Shown here one piece after another: positions 34,770 to 44,366 of a DNA stretch of 64,000 nucleotides. The stretch spans positions 6,724-70,723 of the forward strand of contig CAYSPT010000024.1 in NCBI GenBank assembly GCA_964432985.1. The letters are read 5' to 3'. Both the position numbers and the translations under genes were made by a program. The notes beneath the pieces were generated by a model. The model was not told the origin of the DNA. It worked only from the letters and a program-made list of their open reading frames with translations, and ran no database searches. Numbering within the stretch: position 1 is the stretch's first letter; each line of letters opens with the position of its first letter. The stretch is from CAYSPT01 sp964432985. Lineage in GTDB: Bacteria > Muiribacteriota > CAYSPT01.

Positions 34770-35795
34770 CAACGGTTTGAAGCTGCGGTCGTACCGGGCC
34801 AGGGCTTCGATAATGAACAGTTCCACCTGCTCCCCCTGGTTGACCATGAGACCATCCGGTAGAGAGCTCTCCTCTATTTCCGCCCGGCCCATAGTCCGAT
34901 GACCGCCAGCGCTTCCCAGAGGGCCGAAGGCCGCCGACACGGTCTTACCGGCGTTCTTCTTGTAACCGTCGCAGCGGAAGATAATGATGAGCTTCGACCG
35001 CACCACACCGGCCACGACAGCCCAGGAGGCCTCTCTCACCCGGATCAGGAAATCGGCAATCTGGGCGCAGATATCAATGGTAGGAACCGGTCCCACATTG
35101 GAAAACACGACGTTGCGGGAGTAGCGCAGTTTGATGAGCGCGATGGCGAAATAGTCAAGATTGCTCAGGGAGTACGACGAAAATTCGATTCTTCTCAAAA
35201 CACTGCGGTCGACCTTACGCTCCAGGAAATGGATTGCTTCTATGTCGGCGGCGGTGGGGCTTCGCTGCTGATTACGGCTGTCGGTGGTGATACCATAGTA
35301 CAACGCGGTGGCAAGCCGTTTGCTGACAGAAATCTCCGCAGCCTGCAAATACGTGGTCACGATGGAAGCGGTGGCCAGGCACCGGGACTGGATGTCGGTG
35401 AAGTCCGCCCCTTTACGAGATTTCCTGGGGTGGTGGTCGATGACGATATCGCACCGGGGAAGCTCCAGGGATGTGAAAAATCCTGGCTGCGAGTCAACCA
35501 GGGCAATCAGGTCTGCCTCCTGAAGCGAGGCGGCACCCAGAGGCGCTACCGGAATACGCAGCAAATCGATCATAGACACGTTCTCGAGGCGGCCAACTTC
35601 GCCTGTATATTCGATTGACGCCCGCACACCAGCCGCCCCCATAAGCTCTTTCAATGCCCACGCACTGGCCAGGGCATCGGGATCGGGGTTGCTGTAGATA
35701 AGAATGAGCGGGTTCTGCTTGCCGGCGATGACCCGGTTGAGTGCGGTGAGATTCTCACGGACTTTTTCCAGGTATTTGGGCACACTTTGTTTCAC
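34740..35795 (-). CDS. DHH-family phosphoesterase (NrnA-like)
   Basis: A 351-residue cytoplasmic phosphoesterase, probably acting on nanoRNA, pAp or a cyclic dinucleotide product. The DHH domain shows PDPDALASA (38-45), Asp101 in LIALVDSQPG and the signature DHH at 120-122 (IVIDHHPRK), and the C-terminal DHHA1 domain has GSAGGHRTMGRAEI. In the first motif the usual His before NPDxDA is replaced by Tyr (IYSNPDPD), which may alter metal binding. The length fits NrnA-like enzymes. The start is a GTG at 35795. It is convergent with, and overlaps, the TMTC-like gene. Since CdaA is encoded in this window, pApA/pAp turnover is one reasonable guess. Confidence 0.85.
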   Translation of the reverse strand: MKQSVPKYLEKVRENLTALNRVIAGKQNPLILIYSNPDPDALASAWALKELMGAAGVRASIEYTGEVGRLENVSMIDLLRIPVAPLGAASLQEADLIALVDSQPGFFTSLELPRCDIVIDHHPRKSRKGADFTDIQSRCLATASIVTTYLQAAEISVSKRLATALYYGITTDSRNQQRSPTAADIEAIHFLERKVDRSVLRRIEFSSYSLSNLDYFAIALIKLRYSRNVVFSNVGPVPTIDICAQIADFLIRVREASWAVVAGVVRSKLIIIFRCDGYKKNAGKTVSAAFGPLGSAGGHRTMGRAEIEESSLPDGLMVNQGEQVELFIIEALARYDRSFKPLLRSLRRWQM

Positions 35796-36177
35796 GAAGC
35801 ACCTGTCCTCTCACGGCCGGCTGCAGTATAGGACTTTGGACCGGTTGGTGTCAAAGTCAGACGGTTAGTTCCCAGCGTGCGCCTGAAATTGGTTAGCTAT
35901 CATGGTTAACCAAGTGCCGCTGGCAGAATCTGATGAAAATGTTTTTCAGATCACGATAATGGGAAACTGCCTCCCTGCTTATCGCTTCGCAGGTCCGTCC
36001 AGTTCCCTGGACAACTCACGCACATATAATGAATCGTGAGGATGGGTAATGAAGAACACAATGACCTCGATGCGCACTCTGGAAGAAAAAAGCCGCATGA
36101 GCGCGGGAGGTACCTTCACTGCGGGCGTATCATCTATCAAAATACTACTTCTTATGAGTTTCCCACGAAAGCTGGAA

Positions 36178-36234
36178 ACTTCCTATTGGTCTGTAGAACA
36201 CCATCCAGTAACAGTGCCAAACGATCCACCCTTT
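36178..36234 (+). repeat. Dispersed intergenic repeat, copy 3
   Basis: ACTTCCTATTGGTCTGTAGA, then ACACCATCCAGTAACAGTGC and CAAACGATCCACCC. It matches the copy at 3894 from ACTTCCTA onward. A shorter TAGTAACAGTGC word recurs at 36531. Confidence 0.65.
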
Positions 36235-36326
36235 CTACACTCACTTATCAGAGGGCGGAAACGTCAACTTTGAACGATGGCAGGTAGTGTTGTGGGCGAA
36301 TAGGTATTGAACGAGAAGAATCAAAT

Positions 36327-36416
36327 CCTCTGAACAGGATGTGAAAGCAAGGGGGGTAGACCTGTTCAGGGGTTGTATCAATTCTGTTACAATTGTAACA
36401 AATCTGTTACAACCCC
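36327..36416. promoter_or_regulatory. Two overlapping inverted repeats
   Basis: CCTCTGAACAGG (36327-36338) pairs with CCTGTTCAGGGG (36361-36372). GGGGTTGTA (36369-36377) pairs with TACAACCCC (36408-36416) and encloses the perfect palindrome GTTACAATTGTAAC (36386-36399). The two stems share four bases and are mutually exclusive, which would suit an attenuator or an operator cluster; no reading frame is associated. Confidence 0.55.
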
Positions 36417-36598
36417 ACAAGCGTGCATATATCCGCCTTCCTGGCCTTTTGCGAAGAAAACACGTAAGAATCCAGCTTTCTCAAGCCTGTTGCCCGCAAA
36501 ACCATACAAAACTCGAACACTTTGGCTATCTAGTAACAGTGCATCTCGGAAAATCAATTAGCCGTCTATAACATTTATACATAAAAAGACGTTCCCCA

Positions 36599-36627
36599 TT
36601 GGACGATACATAATACCAGACTATTAA
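36599..36627 (+). promoter_or_regulatory. Possible promoter of the YVTN lipoprotein gene
   Basis: TTGGAC, 17 bases, TATTAA, ending 37 bases before the ATG at 36664. Moderate match to sigma-70 consensus. Confidence 0.35.
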
Positions 36628-36663
36628 AATCCGAACGGATTAATTGTATAGGAGACGTGTGCC

Positions 36664-38352
36664 ATGAAACGAATGCTCATGCTGTTAATCTTCCTGACGG
36701 TGACTTCCGTAATCGTTATCGGATGTATTGAAAACGACGACACCTACCTGCCCGATACCTGGGGTATACCGCCGATCATGTCAGGTTTTACCGTTACCGA
36801 CACAGTCACCAATCTGAGCTACACCGGAAACTCGTTTACCCTCATCCAGGACCGACAGTACAAGACCACGGTCACTATTACCGATGCCGACAGCAACACC
36901 AGCGCCCGGGTGAAAATAGCCGTCCGCTGGGAGATCCTCAACGACCTGCCCGAGGGGAATCCGCAGAAGGGAGCGAGTGAGTACTGGCTTTATGACGACG
37001 GATTCGCAGGGGACGAGACGGCCGGCGACAACGTGTACACCGGGCTCTGGGTCAGAAGCTATGAAGTGAGCGATTTCACCGAAGATGTGGGCATGTACAT
37101 CTCGGACAACGGGGGAAACATCAGCAACGTGCTCACCGTCAGATTCAATTTCAACCGATACGTCGGCGAGGTACCGCCGTCTCCCGCCGGTCTCGCCGCC
37201 AGCGGGGTGGGCACGACCGGTTTCACCCTGTCGTGGGGCACGGTGGTAAACCAGGTGACGAATTACAAGGTCTACAAGGATGACGATTATTACACCACCA
37301 CGGGAGCCGGCACTACCACAGCAGCCGTCACCGGGTTGACCCCGGGAACCACCTACACCATGAGAGTTTCTGCCGTGAACAACTACGGCGAAGGGATCAA
37401 ATCGAACGGGCTCGACGTAACTACGTCCACCGACCTCGAAGGACACACCATAATCAAATCCGTAACGGTGGGCACCTATCCGGCGGGGATGGCCATAGAA
37501 CCGCACGACGACTACCTCTATGTGGCCAACTGGGGAGAGAAAACCGTCTCGATCATCGGCCGCACCGACCACAAGCTGATCAAAACCATCACCACGGGCT
37601 CCGGGCCTTATGGAGTAGCGGCAGACCCCGGCCGGGATTACGTGTATGTCACCAATTCAGCCATCAACGACGGCACGGTGGCCGTCATCCAGATCTCTGA
37701 CCACTCCCTGTTGACGAACATCGATGTGGGCAGCCGGCCCCGGGGAGTAGCGGTAGAGCCTTCGGGAACTTACGCCTACGTGGCCCGCATGAGCGCGGAC
37801 AAAGTCTCCATCATTTCCCTGAACACCAACACCATCCTGGGAGAAATCAACGTCGGTGACGGACCCGACGGCGTAACGGCGGTTCCGGGAAGCACCTATG
37901 TCTACGTGGCAAACTCCTACACCAACACGGTTTCAGTCATCAACTCAGCCACCAACACTGTGATCGACACTATAACGGTAGGCGAAGGTCCACGGGGGAT
38001 AGCCGCCGATTACTCGGGAACATATGTAATTGTCAGCAACTGGTATGATGACACCGCCTCGATCATCCAGGTGGCGACCAATACCGTGGTGGCAACCCTG
38101 GACGTCGGAAACGGGCCTCTGGCCGCGGCAGCGAGCGACGAATACGCCTACATCGCCAACTACTTCGACGAGACCATCTCCGTGATCAATCTGGCGGACC
38201 TGACCGTAATAAAGACATTGAGCTTCATCAGTCACGGCAGCGGAAGTGGTGATTTCAGTCCCCAGGCGCTGGTGGTGGACTCCGATTTCAGCAATCTCTA
38301 CATCACCAACTACAACCAGGCCAGCGTTACCGTAATGAAGATAGATCCTTAA
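36664..38352 (+). CDS. Lipoprotein with fibronectin III domain and YVTN beta-propeller
   Basis: A 562-residue exported protein. The signal sequence ends in a lipobox VIGC with Cys21, so it should be lipid-anchored. A beta-rich region follows (about 40-165, with ITDADSNTSARVKIAVRWEI), then a fibronectin type III domain (about 170-255, GLAASGVGTTGFTLSWGTV ... TPGTTYTMRVSAVNNYGEG), and seven YVTN/surface-layer-type propeller blades (about 262-560), each with a GPYGVAADPG- or YVYVANSYTNTVSVIN-like pattern. Such propellers serve in protein or ligand binding at the cell surface; no catalytic motif is seen. The ATG has AGGAG nine bases upstream. It is followed after 116 bp by the giant surface-protein gene. 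Confidence 0.88.
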   Translation: MKRMLMLLIFLTVTSVIVIGCIENDDTYLPDTWGIPPIMSGFTVTDTVTNLSYTGNSFTLIQDRQYKTTVTITDADSNTSARVKIAVRWEILNDLPEGNPQKGASEYWLYDDGFAGDETAGDNVYTGLWVRSYEVSDFTEDVGMYISDNGGNISNVLTVRFNFNRYVGEVPPSPAGLAASGVGTTGFTLSWGTVVNQVTNYKVYKDDDYYTTTGAGTTTAAVTGLTPGTTYTMRVSAVNNYGEGIKSNGLDVTTSTDLEGHTIIKSVTVGTYPAGMAIEPHDDYLYVANWGEKTVSIIGRTDHKLIKTITTGSGPYGVAADPGRDYVYVTNSAINDGTVAVIQISDHSLLTNIDVGSRPRGVAVEPSGTYAYVARMSADKVSIISLNTNTILGEINVGDGPDGVTAVPGSTYVYVANSYTNTVSVINSATNTVIDTITVGEGPRGIAADYSGTYVIVSNWYDDTASIIQVATNTVVATLDVGNGPLAAAASDEYAYIANYFDETISVINLADLTVIKTLSFISHGSGSGDFSPQALVVDSDFSNLYITNYNQASVTVMKIDP

Positions 38353-38392
38353 CTTCCGCGGTAGCTTTCGCGCGCCTTATCCGTGGTCTCTC

Positions 38393-38421
38393 TTCTTATA
38401 TTTCTATTCATTAGCTATAAT
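38393..38421 (+). promoter_or_regulatory. Possible promoter of the giant surface-protein gene
   Basis: Perfect TATAAT (38416-38421) with a weak TTCTTA 17 bases upstream; the AAGGAGGAG ribosome binding site and ATG follow about 35-48 bases later. Confidence 0.45.
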
Positions 38422-38468
38422 GCCGCTGTCATTAATTCTGCCCGAGTCAGATTAAGGAGGAGCAAACT

Positions 38469-41400
38469 ATGTCTTACAGAAATCTTTCAACGTTTATCTG
38501 CCTGGTGATCCTGGCCTCATTCATCGCGTTCACTCACGGGTGCGGCCATCCCGACTCCACCGTCCAGCAGACCTTCGAGAACGTGCCCAACACCCTGATG
38601 GGCGCGGTAACCAAGCCCGACGGAACAGTAAGCTCCAAGGCCCTGGTCATCGCTTCTAAAATTGAAAACGGGGTGACCACCACCCAGGCACGTATACTGG
38701 CCCAGCGGCCGAACAGCAAGCGGGGATTCGTGCGGACCAAGGCCGAAACCGTCCAGATCGGTCAGGACAGGTATGCCACCTTTACCGACGCCAACGGATT
38801 CTACATTTTTACCGGTGTCCCCGAAGGTGACTACAGCCTCGAAGCCTCCGGATCGAACTACAAGGTCCAGATCACCGTCAGCACCTCCGACACCCAAGCC
38901 ACCACAGTCGACCTTCAACTGACTCCCACCGGTTCGATTTCCGGTAAGGTACTGCTGGAGGGAGAAAACGGGAGCCTGGCCGGGACGTATGTGATCGTGC
39001 AGGAAACGGAGTACCTCGCCTACACTGAGACCGACGGCACCTTCGTGCTCGACGACGTACCCGAGGGCACCTACGACATAGGGCTCTGGCACGAAGATTA
39101 CGAACCGTACGCCCACACCACCCCGCTGTCCGTTACTTCCGGTACCACCGCACCGCTGGGAACGGTCACCCTGGCATACGTCGCCGGCGGAACGATCAGC
39201 GGAACGGTCACCGCCCAGGACAACCAGGCGATGGAAGACGCCCTGGTGAGGCTGGATGATTCCCCCTACTTCGCTCTCTCCGACGCCGACGGTTACTACG
39301 AAATGGGGGGAGTACGAGTGGGCACCTACGACGCGACCTTCTCCCACGACCTGGTGGAGGACAGCGTCCAGGAAACGAACGTCACTATCAGCAAACTGGT
39401 GACCACCACGGTAAACAAGAGCCTGACCGACAACCAGCCTCCTGTCTGGGAAAGCACCCCCGGGGCCCTATACGTAATCGACATGGAGATCGTCAGCGGC
39501 GACCAGGTGGCGGTGGAGTTCGACCGCGCCCTGGACGCCAGCACACCCGTCACTTACACGCTGTACTACGGTAAGGCTGAAACATGGGATTCCTCGAACT
39601 GGGACAACAACAACCCCACCGTGCTCAGCTCCGGTAACATCTACGAGGGAACCAAGGCCGAGTACGGGTACCTCCTCAGCGGCCTTGACACCGGCAGCAG
39701 GTACATCTTCGGCGTGCGGGCAAAAGACCGGCACGGCAACATGGAATACAACATCGAAGAGCTCATCACTGTGCCCAGCGACGGTACCGTTACCGCGGCG
39801 GAGCGGGAGAACCTGCTGGCCGCCATCGGACGGGTGGGCATCGGAACCTCCAATCCGGCCGGCATCCTCCACGTGCAGCCGTTCACCGGCGAAGCGTTCG
39901 TGATAAGGGAAGACAGCGGGTACGTTGGGATCGGCACCACCGCCCCCAGCGAAGCGCTCACCGTGGGAAACGACGGTTTCACGGTCACCATGAGCGGGGA
40001 GGTCACCGCTGGGGCCTTGACGGTTGGAAACAACGCTTTCACGGTAAACACTACCGGTGAAGTGACTGCGGGAGAGTGGAAATCCACTACCGTGGGAGTA
40101 GCCTACGGCGGCACCGGGGCCACTGACGCCGCTTCGGCACGGACCAACCTGGGGCTTGGTGACCTGGCCATTCTGGACGAAGTGGCGGGAGGAATCAGCG
40201 GCACTATCACCGACGGGAGCATCACCGACGCCGACATCAGCGCTGCGGCGGCCGTGGCCGGCACCAAGATCGACCCGGATTTCGGCTCTCAGCACATCGC
40301 CACCTCCGGTCCCGTCACAGTCGGTGCAGTGGGCGGAACTACCGTTGAAGCCGGCATGGTGCAGTGGGACAGCTTAAATTTCAAAGGATACACCGGATCG
40401 GAGTGGAAGGACCTTGACCGTAACCCGTCCCTCGACTCGGGATGGACCAGGACCGGCTCGGTCATTTATCCGGCGGTTCTCACCGACGAGGTGGGCATCG
40501 GCACCATCGCGCCCGCGGGCATCTTCCACGTGGAGCCGTTAACCGGTGAAGCGTTCATCATTGACGGCGACACCGGGTATGTCGGTGTGGGCACCACTGC
40601 CCCCTCGGAGCTTCTGACGGTGGGCAGCGACGGATTTACGGTAAACATGACCGGTGAAGTAACCGCTGGGGCGTGGAAAGGCACCGCCATCGACGGCACC
40701 AGGGTCACCCCGGATTTCGGCGCGCAGCACCTCGCCACCACGGGTACCATTACCGTGGGCGCCACCGGAGGCGTGACCGCTGAGGTGGGCATGATCCAGT
40801 GGGACGGGGCAAGCTTCCAGGGATACACCGGCACGGAGTGGAAAGAGTTCGACCGGAATCCCTCCATTGACACCGGATGGGCAAAGACCGGCGACATCGT
40901 GCACCCTTACGCACTGACAGAAGAAGTGGCCATCGGCACCACTACCCCCGCCGGAATATTCCACGTTCAGCCCTTCACCGGAGAAGCCTTCGTGATCGAT
41001 GGCGATACCGGATATGTGGGCGTGGGTACCACCAGTCCCGCGGCACCTCTGACGGTTGGAAACGACGCTTTCACGGTGAACATGACCGGCGAGGTCACCG
41101 CGGGAGAGTGGAAAGGGACTCCTATCGCTGACCAGTACATCAGCGATGTGTCCAGTTCGAGCATCACCGACGGTACCATTGCCGACATCGATATCAGTTC
41201 TTCAGCTGCCATTGCCGGCTCCAAGATCAGTCCGGATTTCGGCGCCCAGCACATCTCCACTACCGGCCCTATCACCGTAGGAGCAGTAGGCGGCGTTACC
41301 CTTGAGGCAGGACTGATGCAGTGGAGCGGGACCAACTTCAAAGGGTATACGGGTACTGAGTGGAAAGACCTGGACATCTTTCCTCCTACCTCCACCGGGT

Positions 41401-44318
41401 GGACGAAAACAGGGTCTGTGGTTCGTCCCACCACCTTGACCGACGAGGTCGGAATCGGCACCACCACCCCCGCCGGAATATTTCACGTGGAGCCGTTCAC
41501 CGGTGAAGCGTTCGTGATCGACGGTGCCACCGGGTATGTGGGGATTGGTACCACCAGCCCGACGAATGCCCTGACGGTAGGCAATGACAATTTCACGGTC
41601 ACCATGACGGGTGAAGTTACCGTTGGGGCCCTGACGGTTGGAAACGACGCTTTCACGGTGAACATGACCGGTGAAGTGACTGCTGGGGCCTTGACGGTAG
41701 GCAATGACGCCTTCATGGTGAACATGACCGGTGAAGTGACTGCCGGAGAGTGGAAGGGGACTCCTGTCGCCGACCAATATATCAGCAGTGTATCCAGTTC
41801 GAGTATCACCGACGGTACCATTGCTGACATCGATATCAACGCTTCAGCCGACATTGCCGGCACGAAGGTCAGTCCGGATTTCGGCACCCAGCACATCTCC
41901 ACTTCCGGTCCCATCACCGTCGGCGCCGTTGGAGGAGTCACCCTGGAGGCGGGACTGATGCAGTGGAGTGGTGCTAACTTCAAAGGCTACACTGGCACGG
42001 AGTGGAAGGACCTGGACATCTTTCCTCCCACCTCCGCCGGATGGACAAAGACAGGCTCGGTTGTTCACCCCACCATCTTGACCGACGAGGTCGGCATCGG
42101 CACCGCCACCCCCGCCGGGATATTACACGTGGAGCCGTTTACCGGTGAAGCTTTCGTAATCGACGGCGCCACCGGGTACGTGGGGATTGGGACAACCAGC
42201 CCGACGACTCCCCTGACGGTGGGCAGCGACAATTTCACGGTAACCATGACCGGTGAAGTGACCGCTGGAGAGTGGAAGGGGACTCCCATCGCCGACCAGT
42301 ACATCAGCGGTGTGACCAGCTCCAGCATCAACGACGGCACCATCGTCGACATAGATATCAACACTTCAGCCGCCATCGCCGGGACCAAGATCAATCCGGA
42401 TTTCGGCGCCCAGCACATCGCCACTACCGGCCCTATCACCATGGGGGCCGTTGGCGGGGTCACCCTGGAAGCCGGGTTGATGCAGTGGAGCGGAGCCAAC
42501 TTCAAAGGTTACACCGGTACTGAGTGGAAAGACCTGGACATCTTTCCTCCCACATCTACCGGGTGGACGAAGACCGGCTCGGCCGTTCACCCCACCGCCT
42601 TGACCGACGAGGTCGGTATCGGCACTTCCAGCCCGGCAACAGCGCTGCATGTGATGACCGATGAAGCCGACGCCACCGTGGAGTTGGTCACCTTCGGCCG
42701 CACCTCCGGCAGCCTGGCTGATAACGACGGCTACGACATCGTCTTCAACCACCAGGACGGCGGAGGCGCTCAGGACGATTTCGCCCGTATCTCGCTTCTT
42801 GCCTCCACCGTCGCCGACGGTACCGAAGGAGGAGCGCTGGTTTTCAGCGTGGCTGACGGGGCCGACGGCTCCGTAGACGAAGCGGTGCGCATCATCGCCG
42901 GGGGTAACGTGGGGATCGACTACACCACTCCCGGGTACAAGCTGGACGTGAACGGCGATATCAAGATACGCACCGGCGCCCTGTACTTCGCCGACGGCTC
43001 GTCCATGGCCTCTGCGGGAGCCGGTTCAGCCAGCGCTCTTTCCAACGCCGCCGATGTACCCATCACCGCGGACAGCGACGTTGCCGGCGGCGGAGAGATC
43101 CAGCTCAATATCGGTGGCAGCGAAAAAATGGTGATCCTCAACGGCGGCAACGTGGGTATCGGCAGCGACACCCCGACGACCATCCTGGACGTCGCCGGAA
43201 CGGTCACCGCCACCGCGTTTGCCGGAGGAGGCTCCAGCCTGACTGCGTTAAACGCCACCAACCTGTCTTCAGGAACGGTGGACAACGCCCGGCTGGACGC
43301 GGCACTGACTTCTATTGCAGGTCTCACTACCGCGGCGGACAAGATGATCTACACCACCGGTGCCGACACCTATGCGGTCATCGATCTGACCAGTACCGGG
43401 CGGGACCTGCTGGATGATACCGACGCCCCCACCATGCGCACCACCCTGGGTTTGGGATCGGCCGCCACGGCCACAACCACCGATTTCGTGGCCGTAACCG
43501 GCGACTCCATGACCGGCTCGCTGACCTTCGCGGCAGTGGCCAGCGATATTGTCACCGGAACGGATGAAGACCTGGCCCTCATGCCTGACGGTACCGGCAG
43601 CGTGGGTATCGGCACCACCACCCCGGCAGCGTTCCTCGATGTCCAGGGGGCAGCCCAATTCGGAAGCGGCAACGTGGACCTGATCGATTCCAGCGGCAAG
43701 ATCACGGCCATATCCTCGACGTACTTTGCCTCCCTTGACGGCTCGAACCTGACCACTCTCAACGCCACCAGCCTGTCTTCCGGCACGGTTGACAATGCTC
43801 GACTTAACGCAGCCCTGGCATCTATCGCCGGTCTCACCACCGCGGCGGACAAGATGATCTACACCACCGGTGCCGACACCTACGCGGTCATCGATCTGAC
43901 CACCGTGGGACGGGATCTGCTGGACGATGCGAGTACCGCCGCCCAGCGCACCACCCTGGGCCTGGTGGCCGCCGGCGCCGGAGACATCTGGGTGGAAAAG
44001 GCCGGCGACACCATGACCGGCGCTTTCATACAAAATGTGGTTACCATAGCCGCGGATATCACGACACCCGATGTGTCCGGCGGCAACATCTTTGTTACCT
44101 CCGCCAACACCGTTGGAACTGTCATTACTGATCTGGTCAGTCCTGCTGCCGGACAAATCATCAGGATAATAGGCGGTTCCGACACCAACTCGTCAACCAT
44201 TGCCGACGGCGGTAACTTTAATCTCTCTGCTGGCTGGACCGCCGGTCTTGACGATGTATTGATCCTCTTCGTACAGGCAGACGACGACTACATCGAAATC
44301 GGCAGGGTAGATAATTAA
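38469..44318 (+). CDS. Giant repetitive exported protein (1949 aa)
   Basis: A secreted, possibly lipid-anchored protein (signal sequence ending THGC, Cys25; the lipobox is weak). Residues about 45-325 hold three carboxypeptidase-regulatory-like beta-sandwich modules (e.g. GSISGKVLLEGENGSLAGTY, GTISGTVTAQDNQAMEDALV), then a fibronectin-like domain (about 330-440). From about 455 to 1380 long tandem modules recur, with VGIGTTTPAGIFHVEPFTGE, GYVGIGTTSP, TVGNDAFTVNMTGEVTAGEW and FKGYTGTEWKDLD, a style known from tail-fibre-like and collagen-like adhesins. The rest (1380-1949) has shorter beta-helix-like repeats (LNATNLSSGTVDNARLDAAL). The function is probably adhesion or structural display at the cell surface. 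The ATG has AAGGAGG upstream. No membrane anchor or endosialidase-type C terminus is seen. Confidence 0.85.
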   Translation: MSYRNLSTFICLVILASFIAFTHGCGHPDSTVQQTFENVPNTLMGAVTKPDGTVSSKALVIASKIENGVTTTQARILAQRPNSKRGFVRTKAETVQIGQDRYATFTDANGFYIFTGVPEGDYSLEASGSNYKVQITVSTSDTQATTVDLQLTPTGSISGKVLLEGENGSLAGTYVIVQETEYLAYTETDGTFVLDDVPEGTYDIGLWHEDYEPYAHTTPLSVTSGTTAPLGTVTLAYVAGGTISGTVTAQDNQAMEDALVRLDDSPYFALSDADGYYEMGGVRVGTYDATFSHDLVEDSVQETNVTISKLVTTTVNKSLTDNQPPVWESTPGALYVIDMEIVSGDQVAVEFDRALDASTPVTYTLYYGKAETWDSSNWDNNNPTVLSSGNIYEGTKAEYGYLLSGLDTGSRYIFGVRAKDRHGNMEYNIEELITVPSDGTVTAAERENLLAAIGRVGIGTSNPAGILHVQPFTGEAFVIREDSGYVGIGTTAPSEALTVGNDGFTVTMSGEVTAGALTVGNNAFTVNTTGEVTAGEWKSTTVGVAYGGTGATDAASARTNLGLGDLAILDEVAGGISGTITDGSITDADISAAAAVAGTKIDPDFGSQHIATSGPVTVGAVGGTTVEAGMVQWDSLNFKGYTGSEWKDLDRNPSLDSGWTRTGSVIYPAVLTDEVGIGTIAPAGIFHVEPLTGEAFIIDGDTGYVGVGTTAPSELLTVGSDGFTVNMTGEVTAGAWKGTAIDGTRVTPDFGAQHLATTGTITVGATGGVTAEVGMIQWDGASFQGYTGTEWKEFDRNPSIDTGWAKTGDIVHPYALTEEVAIGTTTPAGIFHVQPFTGEAFVIDGDTGYVGVGTTSPAAPLTVGNDAFTVNMTGEVTAGEWKGTPIADQYISDVSSSSITDGTIADIDISSSAAIAGSKISPDFGAQHISTTGPITVGAVGGVTLEAGLMQWSGTNFKGYTGTEWKDLDIFPPTSTGWTKTGSVVRPTTLTDEVGIGTTTPAGIFHVEPFTGEAFVIDGATGYVGIGTTSPTNALTVGNDNFTVTMTGEVTVGALTVGNDAFTVNMTGEVTAGALTVGNDAFMVNMTGEVTAGEWKGTPVADQYISSVSSSSITDGTIADIDINASADIAGTKVSPDFGTQHISTSGPITVGAVGGVTLEAGLMQWSGANFKGYTGTEWKDLDIFPPTSAGWTKTGSVVHPTILTDEVGIGTATPAGILHVEPFTGEAFVIDGATGYVGIGTTSPTTPLTVGSDNFTVTMTGEVTAGEWKGTPIADQYISGVTSSSINDGTIVDIDINTSAAIAGTKINPDFGAQHIATTGPITMGAVGGVTLEAGLMQWSGANFKGYTGTEWKDLDIFPPTSTGWTKTGSAVHPTALTDEVGIGTSSPATALHVMTDEADATVELVTFGRTSGSLADNDGYDIVFNHQDGGGAQDDFARISLLASTVADGTEGGALVFSVADGADGSVDEAVRIIAGGNVGIDYTTPGYKLDVNGDIKIRTGALYFADGSSMASAGAGSASALSNAADVPITADSDVAGGGEIQLNIGGSEKMVILNGGNVGIGSDTPTTILDVAGTVTATAFAGGGSSLTALNATNLSSGTVDNARLDAALTSIAGLTTAADKMIYTTGADTYAVIDLTSTGRDLLDDTDAPTMRTTLGLGSAATATTTDFVAVTGDSMTGSLTFAAVASDIVTGTDEDLALMPDGTGSVGIGTTTPAAFLDVQGAAQFGSGNVDLIDSSGKITAISSTYFASLDGSNLTTLNATSLSSGTVDNARLNAALASIAGLTTAADKMIYTTGADTYAVIDLTTVGRDLLDDASTAAQRTTLGLVAAGAGDIWVEKAGDTMTGAFIQNVVTIAADITTPDVSGGNIFVTSANTVGTVITDLVSPAAGQIIRIIGGSDTNSSTIADGGNFNLSAGWTAGLDDVLILFVQADDDYIEIGRVDN
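39834..42606 (+). repeat. Long tandem modules within the giant gene
   Basis: Module starts marked by VGIGT..PAGI.HV lie near 39834, 40491, 40928, 41450 and 42089, with a diverged one at 42617, i.e. spaced about 440-660 bp. The nucleotide sequences of the last three modules are highly similar, suggesting recent duplication and possible phase or length variation. Confidence 0.85.
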
Positions 44319-44366
44319 AGGCGGAAACCGCCGGCATCCGCCTGTCCAGGCACGATCCTCGCGTAT

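Larger units (their letters stand above)
35796..36663. other. 870-bp intergenic region with repeats and palindromes
   Basis: No convincing gene. It contains a GTCCAG/CTGGAC hairpin (35997-36012), a dispersed repeat copy (36178-36234), two overlapping structured elements (36327-36416) and a possible promoter (36599-36627). Base composition looks more AT-rich than the flanking genes. Confidence 0.7.

Noticed and set aside
36036..36287. Possible small gene of 74-83 codons in the 36-kb intergenic region
   Set aside because: Two overlapping frames of similar length, no ribosome binding site, no recognisable domain, and the region contains a dispersed repeat and palindromes.
38517..44200. Many long minus-strand frames opposite the giant surface-protein gene
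   Set aside because: They are shadows caused by GC-rich repetitive codons; the plus strand has a signal peptide, ribosome binding site and domain structure.
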